Below are positions 22,657 to 33,116 of a stretch of DNA of 64,000 bases, one piece after another; positions within the stretch are counted from its first letter, which is position 1; each line of letters begins with the position of its first letter. The notes beneath the pieces are model-generated. The model had not been told where the DNA came from. It did not search any database and saw only the letters and a list, made by a program, of their open reading frames with translations. Origin of the DNA: Torymus aiolomorphi (taxonomy: Eukaryota; Arthropoda; Insecta; Hymenoptera; Torymidae); NCBI GenBank assembly GCA_036365515.1, contig CM070876.1:41003695-41067694 (forward strand), read 5' to 3'. Position numbers and translations under genes: made by a program.

Positions 22657-24114
22657 TTTAAATATTTAAAATGTGAAAATGGTACTGTAGCTAAATGTTA
22701 TGGGCTTCCAAAGATTCACAAAGAACAGTTGACATATAGAATAATAATATCATCGATAAATTTTCCTACGTATAGACTTGCTAGATTTTTGTCCAATATA
22801 TTGGTCAAGATAGTGGGTAAAACAAATTCATATATTAAAGATAGTTGGAGTTTTTATGATATAATGAAACATATTGTAATTCCGAATGATCATAGGATGG
22901 TTTCATTGGATGTAGTATCTTTGTTTACAAATATACCTTTAGAGTTGTTGAATGATATTATATAAATGGTCTGAAATTAAAGTACATACTAGTTTAACAA
23001 AAGATGAATTTATAAAGGCACTTAATTTGGTTTTTAAAAACACAATTTTTTCTTTTGATAATAGTTTATATGAGCAAAGATATGGTTGTCCAATGGGATC
23101 ACCTTTGTCACCTGTTATAGCGAATTTAGTAATGGAAAAATTGGAAAGTGTTGCTTTGTCTAAGTTGGTTTTTCAGCCAATTATTTTTAAAAGATATGTT
23201 GATGACATTTTTGCAGTTGTACCTGAATGTTTTGTGGATGAAATGGTGGATGTGTTTAATTCTATCCATGATAGAATTAAATTCACAAAAGAAGTTGAGA
23301 AAGATAATCAATTGAGTTTTTTAGATATTAGTCATTAGAGTTAATAATAATAGAGTGAAATTAGATTGGTATAGAAAACCTACATGGTCAGGTAGATTTT
23401 TAAATTTTGACTCTCACTACCAATTCGGAAACAAGACAGGTGCGATCAAGGGTATCATTGACAGAGCAATTAAATTGTCACATAAAGATTTTAGGAAAAA
23501 GAATTTAAATTTACTTAGAGAAACATTTATTAAGAATAGTTATCCGGTAAAATTTATTGATAAAATGATTGATGAGAGAGTGTGGGAAATTTATAATGGT
23601 GGATTGAAGCAGCGGGTAGATAATCAAACAAGGAATAGAAATGGAAAGAACGCATATTTTAGTTTATCATATGTTAGAGGTTTGTCGGAAAGGATTAGAA
23701 GGGTTTTTAGTAAACACAATATTCAAGTTTTCTTTAGAAACGATAATAATTTAGAAAGGTTATTTAGTAATTGTAAAGACAAGGATGATAAATGTTTAAA
23801 ATCGGGAGTAGTTTATAAAATTAATTGTAGGGATTGTAATGGTTGTTATATTGGTCAAACGGGTAAATATTTGAAAAAGAGAATATATGAACATCAATAT
23901 AGTTTACGCAGCTCAAGTTGTACATCGGGTTTGAAAGAACATTGTTTAAATAGTTTGCATTCTTTCGATTTTTGGAGTGTGGATATTTTGGAAGAGGGGA
24001 TTAAGAATAAATATAACAGGGAAAGCCTTGAAAGTATTCACATTTTAAGAATAATGTAAATTCAATGATAGAGTCAAGTAAATTAGATAACATTTATCAT
24101 TCTTTATTAATTTA
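22657..24114 (+). pseudogene. PLE C RT (partial) and GIY-YIG, plus copy 1
   Basis: It begins FKYLKCENGTVAKCYGLPKI and lacks the N-terminus and the first RT motif. SLDVVSLFTNIPLELL, CPMGSPLSPVIANLVME and RYVDDIFAV are intact. Frameshifts follow LLNDII (shared with the minus copy), at FLDISH and near HILRIM. The endonuclease retains GVVYKINCRDCNGCYIGQTGK. Divergence from the minus copy is a few residues per hundred, so the copies are fairly recent. The shared first frameshift shows that both derive from an already defective template, or from a real programmed shift. Confidence 0.85.
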
Positions 24115-24223
24115 AGTGAGAATGGAAAGTTGGAGAAGGGAAAGTGGATGGTGGTAGGGGTAAGAGAAAAGAAGAGGGTATTGGGGTATATAAGGAGGTG
24201 TATCGCGGGTTTCATTTCAATCC

Positions 24224-24257
24224 CTGAGGAGGAGCCGGAGCGGGCTCGAAACGTTGG
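24224..24257 (+). ncRNA. Hammerhead-like motif, PLE C plus copy 1
   Basis: CTGAGGA, G, GAGCC, GGAGC, GGGCTC, GAAACGTTGG. Core strands match the hammerhead consensus with the extra G. Confidence 0.6.
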
Positions 24258-24455
24258 GCAATTTGGTGGTGGGTGGCAGTCAGATCGTCCTTTGCTAACA
24301 AAGTTTTTTCCAGGTTTTAATTAAGTTTTTATTTCAGATTCTTCTGGGGTGATTATAAGCAAGGGCAATCTGACTGCCATAAATATTAATTATTTTAATT
24401 TAATTTGTAAGATTGTAAGACCGATGGAAAAATTCTTATCAGATGACTAGACGAC

Positions 24456-24838
24456 AGTTACAATTTTTAATTTAAATAAAACTGGAACGATACGTGTGTC
24501 CAAATATTAGGACGAAGCATCCGAGCGCAATCCTAGCGCAGCGCAGGTTGGCTCAACCGGCTGGAGCGAGCGAAGCAAATAGACTCGTCCGAGTACAGCT
24601 CTGTTCCGCTGGTGCGCCCCCTGGCGAATGAAAATGGACTCGTTCTCTTCCAATTATGCTTGGCGACGACGTACGCGGCGTCCTGGACGTCAGGCGTCCT
24701 TGTGGTCGTCTTCTTGAAGACGTCTCTTCCTCCTTCGTGGAAAGCTGCCTGTCTGCCCGGTGAAAGCCTTGCTCCTTGATGCTGTAGCGAGCGATGTTCA
24801 CGCGGGTACTCCGTGGCTTGACTTGTGTGAGCCCCGTA
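24456..24838. other. GC-rich block between two PLE C copies
   Basis: About 380 bp, clearly more GC-rich than its surroundings, with GACGACGTACGCGGCGTCC-type sequence. It ends exactly where the second truncated PLE copy starts. No frame with recognisable similarity. It may be captured host sequence or an LTR fragment. Confidence 0.45.
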
Positions 24839-25494
24839 AGGGTGTCATTGACAGAGCGATTAAAATGTCACATAAAGATTTTAGGAAAAAGAATTTAAAT
24901 TTAGTTAGAGAAACATTTATTAAGAATAGTTATCCGGTTAAATTTATTGATAAAATCATTGATGAGAGAGTGTGGGAAATTTATAATGGGGGATTGAAGC
25001 AGCGGGTAGATAATCAAACAAGGAATAGTAATGGAAAGAACGCATATTTTAGTTTACCATATGTTAGAGGTTTGTCGGAAAGGATTAGAAGGGTTTTTAG
25101 TAAACATAATATTCAAGTTTTCTTTAGAAACGATAATAATTTAGAAACGTTATTTAGTAATTGTAAAGACAAGGATGATAAATGTTTAAAATCGGGAGTA
25201 GTTTATAAAATTAATTTTAGGGATTGTAATGGTTGTTATATTGGTCAAACGGGTAGATATTTGAAAAAGAGAATATATGAACATCAATATAGTTTATGCA
25301 GCTCAAGTTGTACATCGGGTTTGAAAGAACATTGTTTAAATAGTTTGCATTCTTTCGATTTTGGGAGTGTGGATATTTTGGAACAGGGGATTAAGAATAA
25401 ATATAAGAGGGAAAGCCTTGAAAGTATTCACATTCTAAGAAATCAGAATAATGTAAATTTATTGATAGAGTCAAGTAAATTAGATAACATTTAG
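24836..25494 (+). pseudogene. PLE C GIY-YIG end, plus copy 2
   Basis: Fused in frame to the GC-rich block (..EPRKGVIDRAIKMSHKDF), then continuous through VVYKINFRDCNGCYIGQTGR to SSKLDN and a premature TAG. The first Cys of the CxxC pair is Phe here (NFRDC). RT is wholly absent. The open frame extends upstream into foreign sequence from an ATG at 24760, giving a chance chimera. Confidence 0.85.
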
Positions 25495-25855
25495 CATTCT
25501 TGATTAATTTAAGTGAGAACGGAAAGTTGCAGAGAGAAAAGTGGATGGTGGTGGGGATAAGAGAAAAGAAGGGGGTATGGGGGTATGTAAGGAGGTGTAT
25601 AGCGGGTTTCATTTCAGTCCCTGGGGAGGAGCCGAAGCGGGCTCGAATCGTTGGACAAGGTGGTGGTGGAGGGCAGTCAGATCGTCCTTTGCTAAAAAAG
25701 TTTTTTCCAGGTTTTAATTAAGTTTTTATTTCAGATTCTGCGGGGGTGATTATAAACAAGGGTAATCTGACTGTCATAAATATTAATTATTTTAATTTAA
25801 TTTGTAAGACTGTAAGACCGATGGAAAAATTCTTATCAGTTGATAGTAAATTGCA
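25495..25855 (+). repeat. PLE C terminal repeat of plus copy 2
   Basis: Reverse complement of 17640-17990. It holds the ribozyme-like motif 25619-25654, in which GAAAC is changed to GAATC, so this copy of the motif is damaged. Confidence 0.75.
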
Positions 25856-26780
25856 GTCGACATAAGTAATATTTTTAATGGTTAATATTAAACAGTTTTC
25901 TGAACTTTACCTAATAATCATTACAAATTATTATATCTGATACATGAGTACATGAAAATTTAGTTCTACATTAAAATTACCCACGTTTATTGAAATTAAG
26001 AATAAACATATAAATTTTCATGTACTTCTTGAAATATATTGCAGTTCCCTGGTAAAAAATTAACGTAAAAGCTATTATTATTAAATTTAATGCACTTTTA
26101 ATGTACACTTGCGCATTAATTTTCATGAATTTGTAACTTAAATATCATTTAATACACATTTACCATAAAATTAATGTGAATCTATACAATATTAATGAAA
26201 GTACATTAAAATTATTGTACCTGTACATAGAAATTATTGTACGAGTACATGAAATATCTGTATTGCATGAAAATTACGCGTGTAAATTAAAATTAATGTC
26301 TCATGCACAAAGTTTAATGAACATAATGATAAAAATTACAGTTCACGTGCATTAAAATTAATGTGAATGTGAAACAAATTTAATAAACTTTACATGAAAT
26401 TTCATGACAAAACGAAATAGGCTTTTCCAGTACTGAGCATTAAATTTGAGTAACGATCCATTAAATTTCATTCACATCCGCATAAATAACACAGTTCACG
26501 TGCATTAAAATTAATGTAATGATATTAAAAATTTAATTAACTTTACATGAAATTTTATAACAAAACGAAAAAGGATATTCCAGTTCTAAGCATTGCATTT
26601 GACTAACGATCCAAATTTCTTTCCCATCCGCATAAATAATACAGTTCACGTGCATTAAAATTAATGTGATGATATTAAAAATTTAATTAATTTTACATGA
26701 AATTTCATGACATATAACAAGAAAGGCTATTCCAGTACTGAGCATTACATTTAAGTTATTGCTCTTTTAATTTTATAAAG
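25856..26780 (-). repeat. Right inverted arm of the PLE C cluster
   Basis: Reverse complement of 16565-17639 with one missing unit. It contains the same TTAATGCACGTGAACTG and CCAGTACTGAGC words. Confidence 0.75.
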
Positions 26781-27040
26781 CTTTCCAATCCATTTCAGTG
26801 GAAACATTGAGGAATGTTCAAGCAAGCTTCCGAAGAAGGATGCAAATGTGTTTCAGAGAGAACGGACACTTGATCGAGCATTTGCTGCCTTAAATCTTCA
26901 AATGACAGTCCGTTAATCAATCGGCCCTTTTCAGGGCCAATGATGTGCGAAATCCTTTCGGCAACCTCCACGCGGTGCACATTGGGTAATGCTAATGTCG
27001 AGGGTAGTCTTTCTAATTTTCGATTCATTTGAGGGAGAAA
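26781..27040 (-). CDS. Short unassigned frame (26795-27028)
   Basis: 77 codons, start Met 27028, with normal amino-acid composition (..HRVEVAERISHIIGPEKG.., ..SFEDLRQQML..). This is better than the repeat frames around it. No family is recognised. It could be the remnant of a retroelement gag or of a host exon. Confidence 0.25.
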
Positions 27041-27164
27041 AAATACTTTTAGATTCCTAAGTAACTCATAAAAACAGTGAAATCCACTTCAAAAAAATTA
27101 ATTTATTTATTATTACCCTTAATTGACCCCAGAGGGCCAACTTTGACACCATATGACGGTACAT

Positions 27165-27655
27165 ATCTGAACGTAAAATTTTCTTCTCTTTCCATTTCCG
27201 AGGTAAAAAATAAGGGGATTTTAAAAAAATCGACTTGACCTTAAAATAACCTTCCAGATCACGGTTAAAGTCAAGGTCGAGGTCAAGGTCATATTCGGAC
27301 GTAAATTCTTCCGCTCTTTCCGTTTCCGGGGTCAAAAATAAGGGGTTCCATTTTATAAAATCAACTTACCTTAAAATGACCTTGAACGTCAAGGTCAATT
27401 TTGTCCTTCCTAGAGGTATTCCCAGGTCGACCTCATTAAATTAGCTGGTTGACCTTGAAACCCCAACATATCAGACCTTTCTGAACGTAAAATTTTCTGC
27501 TCTTTCCATTTCCGGGGTCGAAAATAGGGGTCCTCATTCAAAAAAATCACTTTGACCTTGAAATAACCTTGAAAATAGAGTTCAAGGTCAAAGTCGTTGT
27601 TACCATTAGCTGACCCCCTTTGCACCCTACAACTTTTGTATTTAAAGTTTTTTTC
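27165..27655. repeat. Tandem repeat with TTGACCTTGAAAT words
   Basis: Three diverged units of 130-160 bp. Each combines TCTTTCCATTTCCGGGGTC, a short AT stretch and CTTGACCTTGAAATAACCTT. The open frames on the minus strand repeat the same peptide (PRKWKEKKILRS) and are not genes. Confidence 0.65.
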
Positions 27656-27689
27656 CATCTCCCATACTTTTCAAGATATTTGCCTGGGG

Positions 27690-28043
27690 CGATTAAAATG
27701 GGACACCTTGAATTTTTTCATAATTTTTCTGATGTAAAAATTTTTTCCGACATTTAATCCTAAATCCCTACACTCATATGAGAATTATACTATTCAGGAG
27801 TAATTTAGTTCAAATCTGGAGTCAATCCATCCACAGGAAAATTTCAAAGCTTACGGTTAGTGAAAAAACTTGTTTCATCGATGACTATGGTTCTGGACCA
27901 TATAAAAGGCCCATCGGAGAAAGTTTTAAGGTAAGGTAAATATACCCACTTTTATATGTAAAAAGTATGAAATAATTAGTTTACATTTATGTATTAAAAT
28001 GTGACTTCTTATTTCAGAGAAAAAAGGTGTCTAGCCCCATTAA
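27690..28043 (+). mobile_element. Half copy of the TTAA foldback element
   Basis: From about 27700 to 28039 it matches the right half of the complete foldback at 48703-49378, ending CTAGCCCCA-TTAA. The left half is absent. The copy includes the intron-like segment 27931-28017. Confidence 0.75.
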
Positions 28044-28046
28044 GCA

Positions 28047-28799
28047 GGGTAAACATCTCTACAATTTTAAAATAAATTTTTTATTTTTGGAATATTATTT
28101 TTCGATTTTTTGTACTTCAAAGTTAATATCTCTTATATATTGTCATTCATTGTGAAGCGGGATAAAATTTTCTACAATTTGAAGAAGAAAAGGTTGTAAT
28201 AGCTATATTATTTACCGAGTTACTGACGAAAACGTAATTTAAAAAAAATATTTTTTTAAGAATAAAATAATTAAAATAGGTACTTGAACTACATTAAAAT
28301 TGTTTTACTTTCTTTGAAATTTTGTGGAAATGTAGAGTTTGTATATTATTTATTAGAAGAGTTTTAGGGTAAAAGAATTCGTTTATGAATTTCGGAGATG
28401 TGAGGTTAAAACTATTTTAGCCCTCTTTTAAAATCGTCATTATTAGGGAACGAATTTATGTATACTAGAAAATGGAAATACATGCGCTATGCGCTATACG
28501 CGTGTGTTGTGCACCTGCTTTTGTTTTGCAATAGTCATTTATTATTTTTAAGGTTAGAACCTTTTTCTTACATCGGAAATTCCAGAAAGAGCACACAAAT
28601 ACTGACAGGTATACTACTAAAGACAAGTACCCCATGTGTGAAATTTCACAAAGAAAATATAATTTGAAGTAAAGGTTATTTAGGAATTTTAAAAGGTTTT
28701 GACTATAATATTACAATCAATTATTTTATTTATTTATAACACATAATTAAAAAAAAAATCTTACCTATTATTTTATTCATATTGTATACATAATTTAAA
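28047..28799. other. AT-rich interval, nothing recognised
   Basis: No conserved frame or repeat boundary. Confidence 0.4.
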
Positions 28800-28960
28800 A
28801 ATAAATGCTTTTTTATCTTCATAAATGAATTTAATTATAATTATGTCATAAATTGTTGCAAAAATTATAAATTTTGTTATTAAAAATTAATTAAAGGAAT
28901 AAGTAAATTAAGTTTGAGGAAGCCACGGGCCAATGAATTGGCAGCGGTTTTTTTTTTCAT
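28800..28960 (+). repeat. R3 dispersed repeat
   Basis: About 160 bp shared with 62895-63066 and, in reverse, with 59190-59360. It ends GCCAATGAATTGGCAGCGG plus a T-run. GCCAATGAATTGGC is itself an inverted repeat. Confidence 0.7.
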
Positions 28961-29275
28961 GCCTACATGACTCCTTCGTATGCGTGGACCTCACATCCCC
29001 CGCCTACTTGGGTTTAAAAATTATTTAAGTAATCATTTGGCTTTTTTTTCATGTCTACATGACTCCCTTATATGCGTGGACCTCATATCCCCCGCCTACT
29101 TTGAATTATTGTAAAAATCATTTAAATAATCGTTTTGCTCATTTTTTCATGTCTACATGACTCCCTTATATACGTGGACCTCATATCACCCGCCTACTTG
29201 GGTTAAATAATTGTTTAAATAATTGTCTTGCTTATTATTGCACGTCTACGTAATTCCCTAACATGCGTGGACCAC
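28961..29275 (+). repeat. Satellite of about 92 bp, left part
   Basis: Units with CTACATGACTCCCTTATATG, GTGGACCTCATATCCCCCGC and TTTAAATAAT. CTACATG or CTACG anchors lie at 28973, 29055, 29153 and 29246. The array is interrupted by the MITE at 29280. Confidence 0.8.
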
Positions 29276-29763
29276 ATATCGTCGCGCGGTACGAAGAAAA
29301 GCCAACTTGGAAGTTACAGGCGAAGAAAAGCCAAAAACGCGTCTAAGGCGAAGAAAATCCAGTTTGCGCCCCCAGACGAAAAAAAGCCAGTTTGAATCTT
29401 CCCAGACGAAGAAAAGCAAGTTTGCGCCGTTCTTGCGGAGGAAAAATTCTAACTAATGGCATCTAATCGATTACTAGGTATCTAATTATCTTCACTGATC
29501 ATCTTTTTATCTTTTGTCTTATATTTTTATCTTTTTTAATAGATTTTTAATCTTTTTGCTTATCTTTTTATCTTTATCTTATTTTTTTATCTTAAAGTTA
29601 TCTATAAGATACCACTAAATGTTACTTTCGTTTGAGAAAAGTCAAACTGGCTTTTTTTCGTCTGGGAGGATCCAAACTGGCTTTCCTTCACCTTAAACGC
29701 GTTTTTGGCTTTTGTTCGCCTGTAACTTCCAAGTTCGCTTTTCTTCGTACCGCGCGACGATAT
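29276..29763. mobile_element. 480-bp MITE with ATAT duplication inside the satellite
   Basis: CGTCGCGCGGTACGAAGAAA opens the element at 29280 and its complement closes it at 29759. Arms are about 170 bp. ATAT flanks both ends (29276-29279, 29760-29763), and the satellite unit resumes at the interrupted position (CATAT..CCCC). Within each arm, CGAAGAAAAGCCA occurs several times in tandem, like subterminal binding sites. No coding capacity. Confidence 0.8.
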
Positions 29764-30140
29764 TCCCCGCCTACTTGGGTTTAAAAATTGTTTAAATAAT
29801 TGTCTTGCTTATTATTGCACGTCTACGTAATTCTCTAACATGCGTGGACCTCGCGTCCCCGGTTACTTGGATTTAAAAATTATTTAAATAATCGTTTTGC
29901 TTATTTTTTCATGCCTACACGACTCCCTTGTATGCGTGGGCCTCATATCCCCCGACTACTTGGGTTTAAAAATTATTTAAATAATCGTTTTACTTATTTT
30001 TTCATGTCTACATGACTCCCTTATATACGTGGACCTCATATCACCCGCCTACTTGGGTTTAAAAATTATTTAAATATTCGTTTTGCTTCTTTTTAATGTC
30101 TACATGACTCTCTTATATGCGTGGATCTCATATCCCCTGC
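29764..30140 (+). repeat. Satellite of about 92 bp, right part
   Basis: Continuation after the MITE with anchors at 29823, 29914, 30008 and 30100. Confidence 0.8.
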
Positions 30141-30399
30141 CTACTCCCCCCCCCACTCACTGCACTCATTTCATTTTAAAGATTTTATTGTTATATTTTA
30201 CTCTGGGGGAGGGGGTCGCCCCCCCATCCTCCTTGGATCCGCTTCTGGAATTTATAATATAAAACTAAACACCGAGACCAAGAAAAAGACGCGAATGTTT
30301 GCTTACCCGCAACGGCTATAATCGCGGAAACCCTGTTGGTTAACGGGATGTGTGTTACCGTTTAATAGAGTAGTTTTTTGCATCTAGGTCTCGGAATTC
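30141..30399. other. Spacer with G/C-rich inverted words
   Basis: GGGGGAGGGGGTCGCCCCCCC at 30204-30224 followed by ATCCTCCTTGGATCCGC resembles the end of a small DNA element. The rest is unremarkable. Confidence 0.4.
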
Positions 30400-31330
30400 A
30401 TTTCATGCGTTGTCTAGGTGTTCGGGGTAGCCGATGACGATGTCTAGGTGATGCGCTCCGTAGCTTTTTGCATCTAGGTGTTGGAACACATCGAATGCGC
30501 GGTCTAGGTGTTCGGGGTAGCCAATGACGATGTCTAGGTGGTGCGCTCCATAGTTTTTTGCGTCTGCGTGTCGGAATGCATTCCATGCGTGGTCTAGGTG
30601 GTCGGGGTAGCCGATGACGGTGTCTAGGTAATGCGGTCCGTAGTTTTCCTCGTTCACCACGTTTGCAATGCGTTCCAACACCTGGAGCCAAAAAACTATG
30701 GAGCGCACTACCTAAACGTCATGATCAGCTCTCCCAAAGACCTAGACCATGCATTCGATGTGTTTCAACACCTAGATGCAAAAAACTACGGAGCGCACCA
30801 CCTAGACATCGTTTTCGGCTACCCCGAACACCTGGGCCACGTATTCGATAAGATCCAACACCTACAGCCAAGAACCTACGGTGCGCACCACCTAGACTCC
30901 GTAATCGGCTACCCCAAAGACCTAGACCACGCATTCGATGTGTTCCAACACCTACAGCCAAAAACGTACGATGCGCACCACCTAGACTCTGTAATCGATC
31001 ACCCGGAACACCTTGACGACACATTCGATAAGTTCCAACACCTAGAGCCACAAATCTACGGTGCGCACCACCTAGATTCCGTCATCGGCTACCCAGACCA
31101 CTTAGACCACATATGGAATGCATTCCGACACCTAGATTCAAAAAACTGCGGAGTGCACCACCTAGACATCGTCATCGGCTACCCCGAACACCTGGGCCAC
31201 GTATTAAATTCACCATGAGATTTTAATGAACGTACTAGATTCACCATGAGATCTTAATAAAACTACGGAGCGCACCACTTAGAGTCCATCATCGGCCAAC
31301 CCAAAGATGTAGTCCACGCATTCGATGCTT
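30400..31330. repeat. Hierarchical 30/90-bp minisatellite, inverted in its middle
   Basis: From 30676 to about 31215 the sequence repeats exactly every 90 bp (CAACACCT anchors at 30766, 30856, 30946, 31036, 31126). Each 90-bp unit consists of three related 30-bp monomers, every monomer starting with a CACCT core. From 30400 to about 30650 the same repeat lies in the opposite orientation. One degraded unit follows at 31258-31330. Confidence 0.9.
30631..31218 (+). CDS. Decapeptide-repeat open frame, unknown
   Basis: 195 codons without stop. The peptide has a 30-residue period made of three decapeptides of the form xHLDxxxxxx (for example QHLDAKNYGA, HHLDIVIGYP, EHLDHAFDVF). The unit length is a multiple of three, so the frame stays open automatically, and other frames are open too. 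No signal peptide or known domain is seen. The minus-strand frame 30708-30403 encodes the same peptide from the inverted part. A real repetitive protein cannot be excluded, since most changes keep the HLD pattern, but a non-coding minisatellite explains it equally. Confidence 0.3.
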   Translation: MRSVVFLVHHVCNAFQHLEPKNYGAHYLNVMISSPKDLDHAFDVFQHLDAKNYGAHHLDIVFGYPEHLGHVFDKIQHLQPRTYGAHHLDSVIGYPKDLDHAFDVFQHLQPKTYDAHHLDSVIDHPEHLDDTFDKFQHLEPQIYGAHHLDSVIGYPDHLDHIWNAFRHLDSKNCGVHHLDIVIGYPEHLGHVLNSP

Positions 31331-32530
31331 CTAATTATCGATAGTTCACCATCCACTGGCTAACTGTTCGTCAATATTTTTGTTATTCGTTGGCCAAAAA
31401 GATTGGCAAACCGTTGCAGTTAAGCCATTTTGGTTGGGTTATTTTCTACCAGGGAAGTAAATATATAATAAATTTAAATCAATATAAATAATTTCAACTA
31501 CAAATTGTGTAGCGTTATTATTATTGTACATTTTGTACAAATTTTTTATTTTCACAAAATAAAATAATTTGTTGAATAAAAAGAAAAAAAAATTATTTTT
31601 CAACCAAGTGTGACGTCCGAATGTCACTTAGGATTTTTCAATAGAATTAAATAATAAATTCTACGCTCCTTTTTAGGCAGGACTTCCTTTACCAGGGTTG
31701 GAGCCAGTTAATAGGAAATAAACTTTTTCGGTTATGTTCTAACTTAATTTTTAATTATCTTGATTCTACTAGTGCTTATAGTTATTAATTTAAAATCTAA
31801 CACGGTCGAAAAATAAATAATCTAACCCGGAAGCATAACAGCCCGGTAGAGACAACCCGAAAGCGAAAAGCCTGGTAGAAAGATTAATCTCAGAGGCAGG
31901 GCCGCGTAATATTTAGAGGTTTTGGTGCACGTATTAATCTTAGGAGATTAATCTCTGAGGCAGTTGCTCATGATATTAAAGGTTTGCTGCATGTACTAAT
32001 CTTGAAACGTACCCGAAGCATAAAAGCCCGGTAGAAACACTTAGATATCTATTTTCGACCGCGGTATCCCTTCTTAAAAAAGTGATGTCCTTGGATAAAA
32101 GACGCGAGAATTTAAAATTAAATATGCATTTTTATTTGATAATTAGGTATTATTTATTGGAATATTTATTGGAATGAAAATGATTAAAGTGAAAAGTATT
32201 AAATAAAAAATAGTCAAATTAATGTTGGTTACTTAAAAAAATAAATGTTTTAATTATTTGTTAAAGTGATGGCCAGAAGTAGAAAAGTATTTCAAAACAC
32301 AATACGATTAGTTATTGAATTGCACGGTAAAATTCAAAACAATAAGCAATGTTTTAATCTTAGAAGAATTAATTATGTTAATATTAGAATAAATTATGTC
32401 AATAACATACAAAATTTTGTATTCGTTAAGAGTAAATATACTACAGTATTATATCAATTATTAAAGATGCATCAAAATTAAAAGAAAAAAGATTTCCGGC
32501 TTATAAGTTATAAGGATAAATTAAAAGTAC
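31331..32530. other. AT-rich interval with small CCGGTAGA repeats
   Basis: AAGCATAACAGCCCGGTAGA at about 31831 recurs at 32018 and partly at 31860. GATTAATCTC..GAGATTAATCT nearby is inverted. The rest is AT-rich. A 71-codon frame (32266-32481) has no recognisable content. Confidence 0.45.
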
Positions 32531-32564
32531 ATCTAGCGCGCGCAGCGCGCATGGATTTGGCTAG
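32531..32564 (+). mobile_element. Helitron-like 3' terminus
   Basis: Hairpin GCGCGC-GCA-GCGCGC (32536-32550), 10-nt spacer, CTAG (32561-32564), then T. The arrangement is the same as at 10469-10497. Confidence 0.55.
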
Positions 32565-33116
32565 TTTCATTAATGTATTGTTATGAATTTCCGATCCTCA
32601 GTTTACTTATCTCACTGATTTTTATTCCCGCAAATTATTTGGATACCTCAACCACAGTTTCCGTGCCAACTTAGGGCATGTAATACTTAGACCATTGCTG
32701 ATCTGTATTACTTATGCTCAACTCTGACGCTTCACTGCGTGGGTGGAGGAGTTGCTCGGCATGTAGGACTTAGACCAGAGTTGATCTGTACTACTTATGT
32801 CCGGCAATGAGGAAGGGAGGGGGGAGGGAAATTTACTCGATAGATAGGTTAAAGTAAAATTTAAATAATTAATTTTGGTTACTAATTTCCATCCCTTACT
32901 TTCACCGGCATCCCTGATTTTATTCCCACAATTTACTTGGATACCTCAACCACAGTTTACGTGCCAATTTAGCGCATGTAATACTTAGACCATTACTGAT
33001 CTGTATTACTTATGCTCAGCTCTGTCACTTTACTGCGTGGGTGGCGTACAGACGGTCGCTTATGCTTAGTTTCGATATGTGATACTTAGACCAGAGTTGA
33101 TCTGTAGTCACTTATG
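32565..33116 (+). repeat. R4 repeat field, left part
   Basis: Units with GGATACCTCAACCACAGTTT, GCATGTAATACTTAGACCA and TTGATCTGTA.TACTTATG at 32640-32810 and 32935-33115. The field continues at 34080-34240 after the inserted MITE. Confidence 0.65.

Larger units (their letters stand above)
22430..24460 (+). mobile_element. PLE C, first 5'-truncated plus-strand copy
   Basis: The copy starts inside the RT frame at 22657, joined directly to the inverted terminal repeat of the minus copy. It runs through RT and GIY-YIG to the plus-strand terminal repeat (24120-24455, motif 24224-24257). Head-to-head placement of an inverted terminus before a truncated copy is also seen in PLE D. Confidence 0.8.

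Noticed and set aside
24760..24838. Chimeric start of the PLE C frame as a fusion protein
   Set aside because: The open frame into the GC-rich block is short and has no own motif; the fusion is explained by 5' truncation.
30400..31330. CRISPR array
   Set aside because: Repeats are contiguous 30/90-bp units without unique spacers, in a eukaryotic context.
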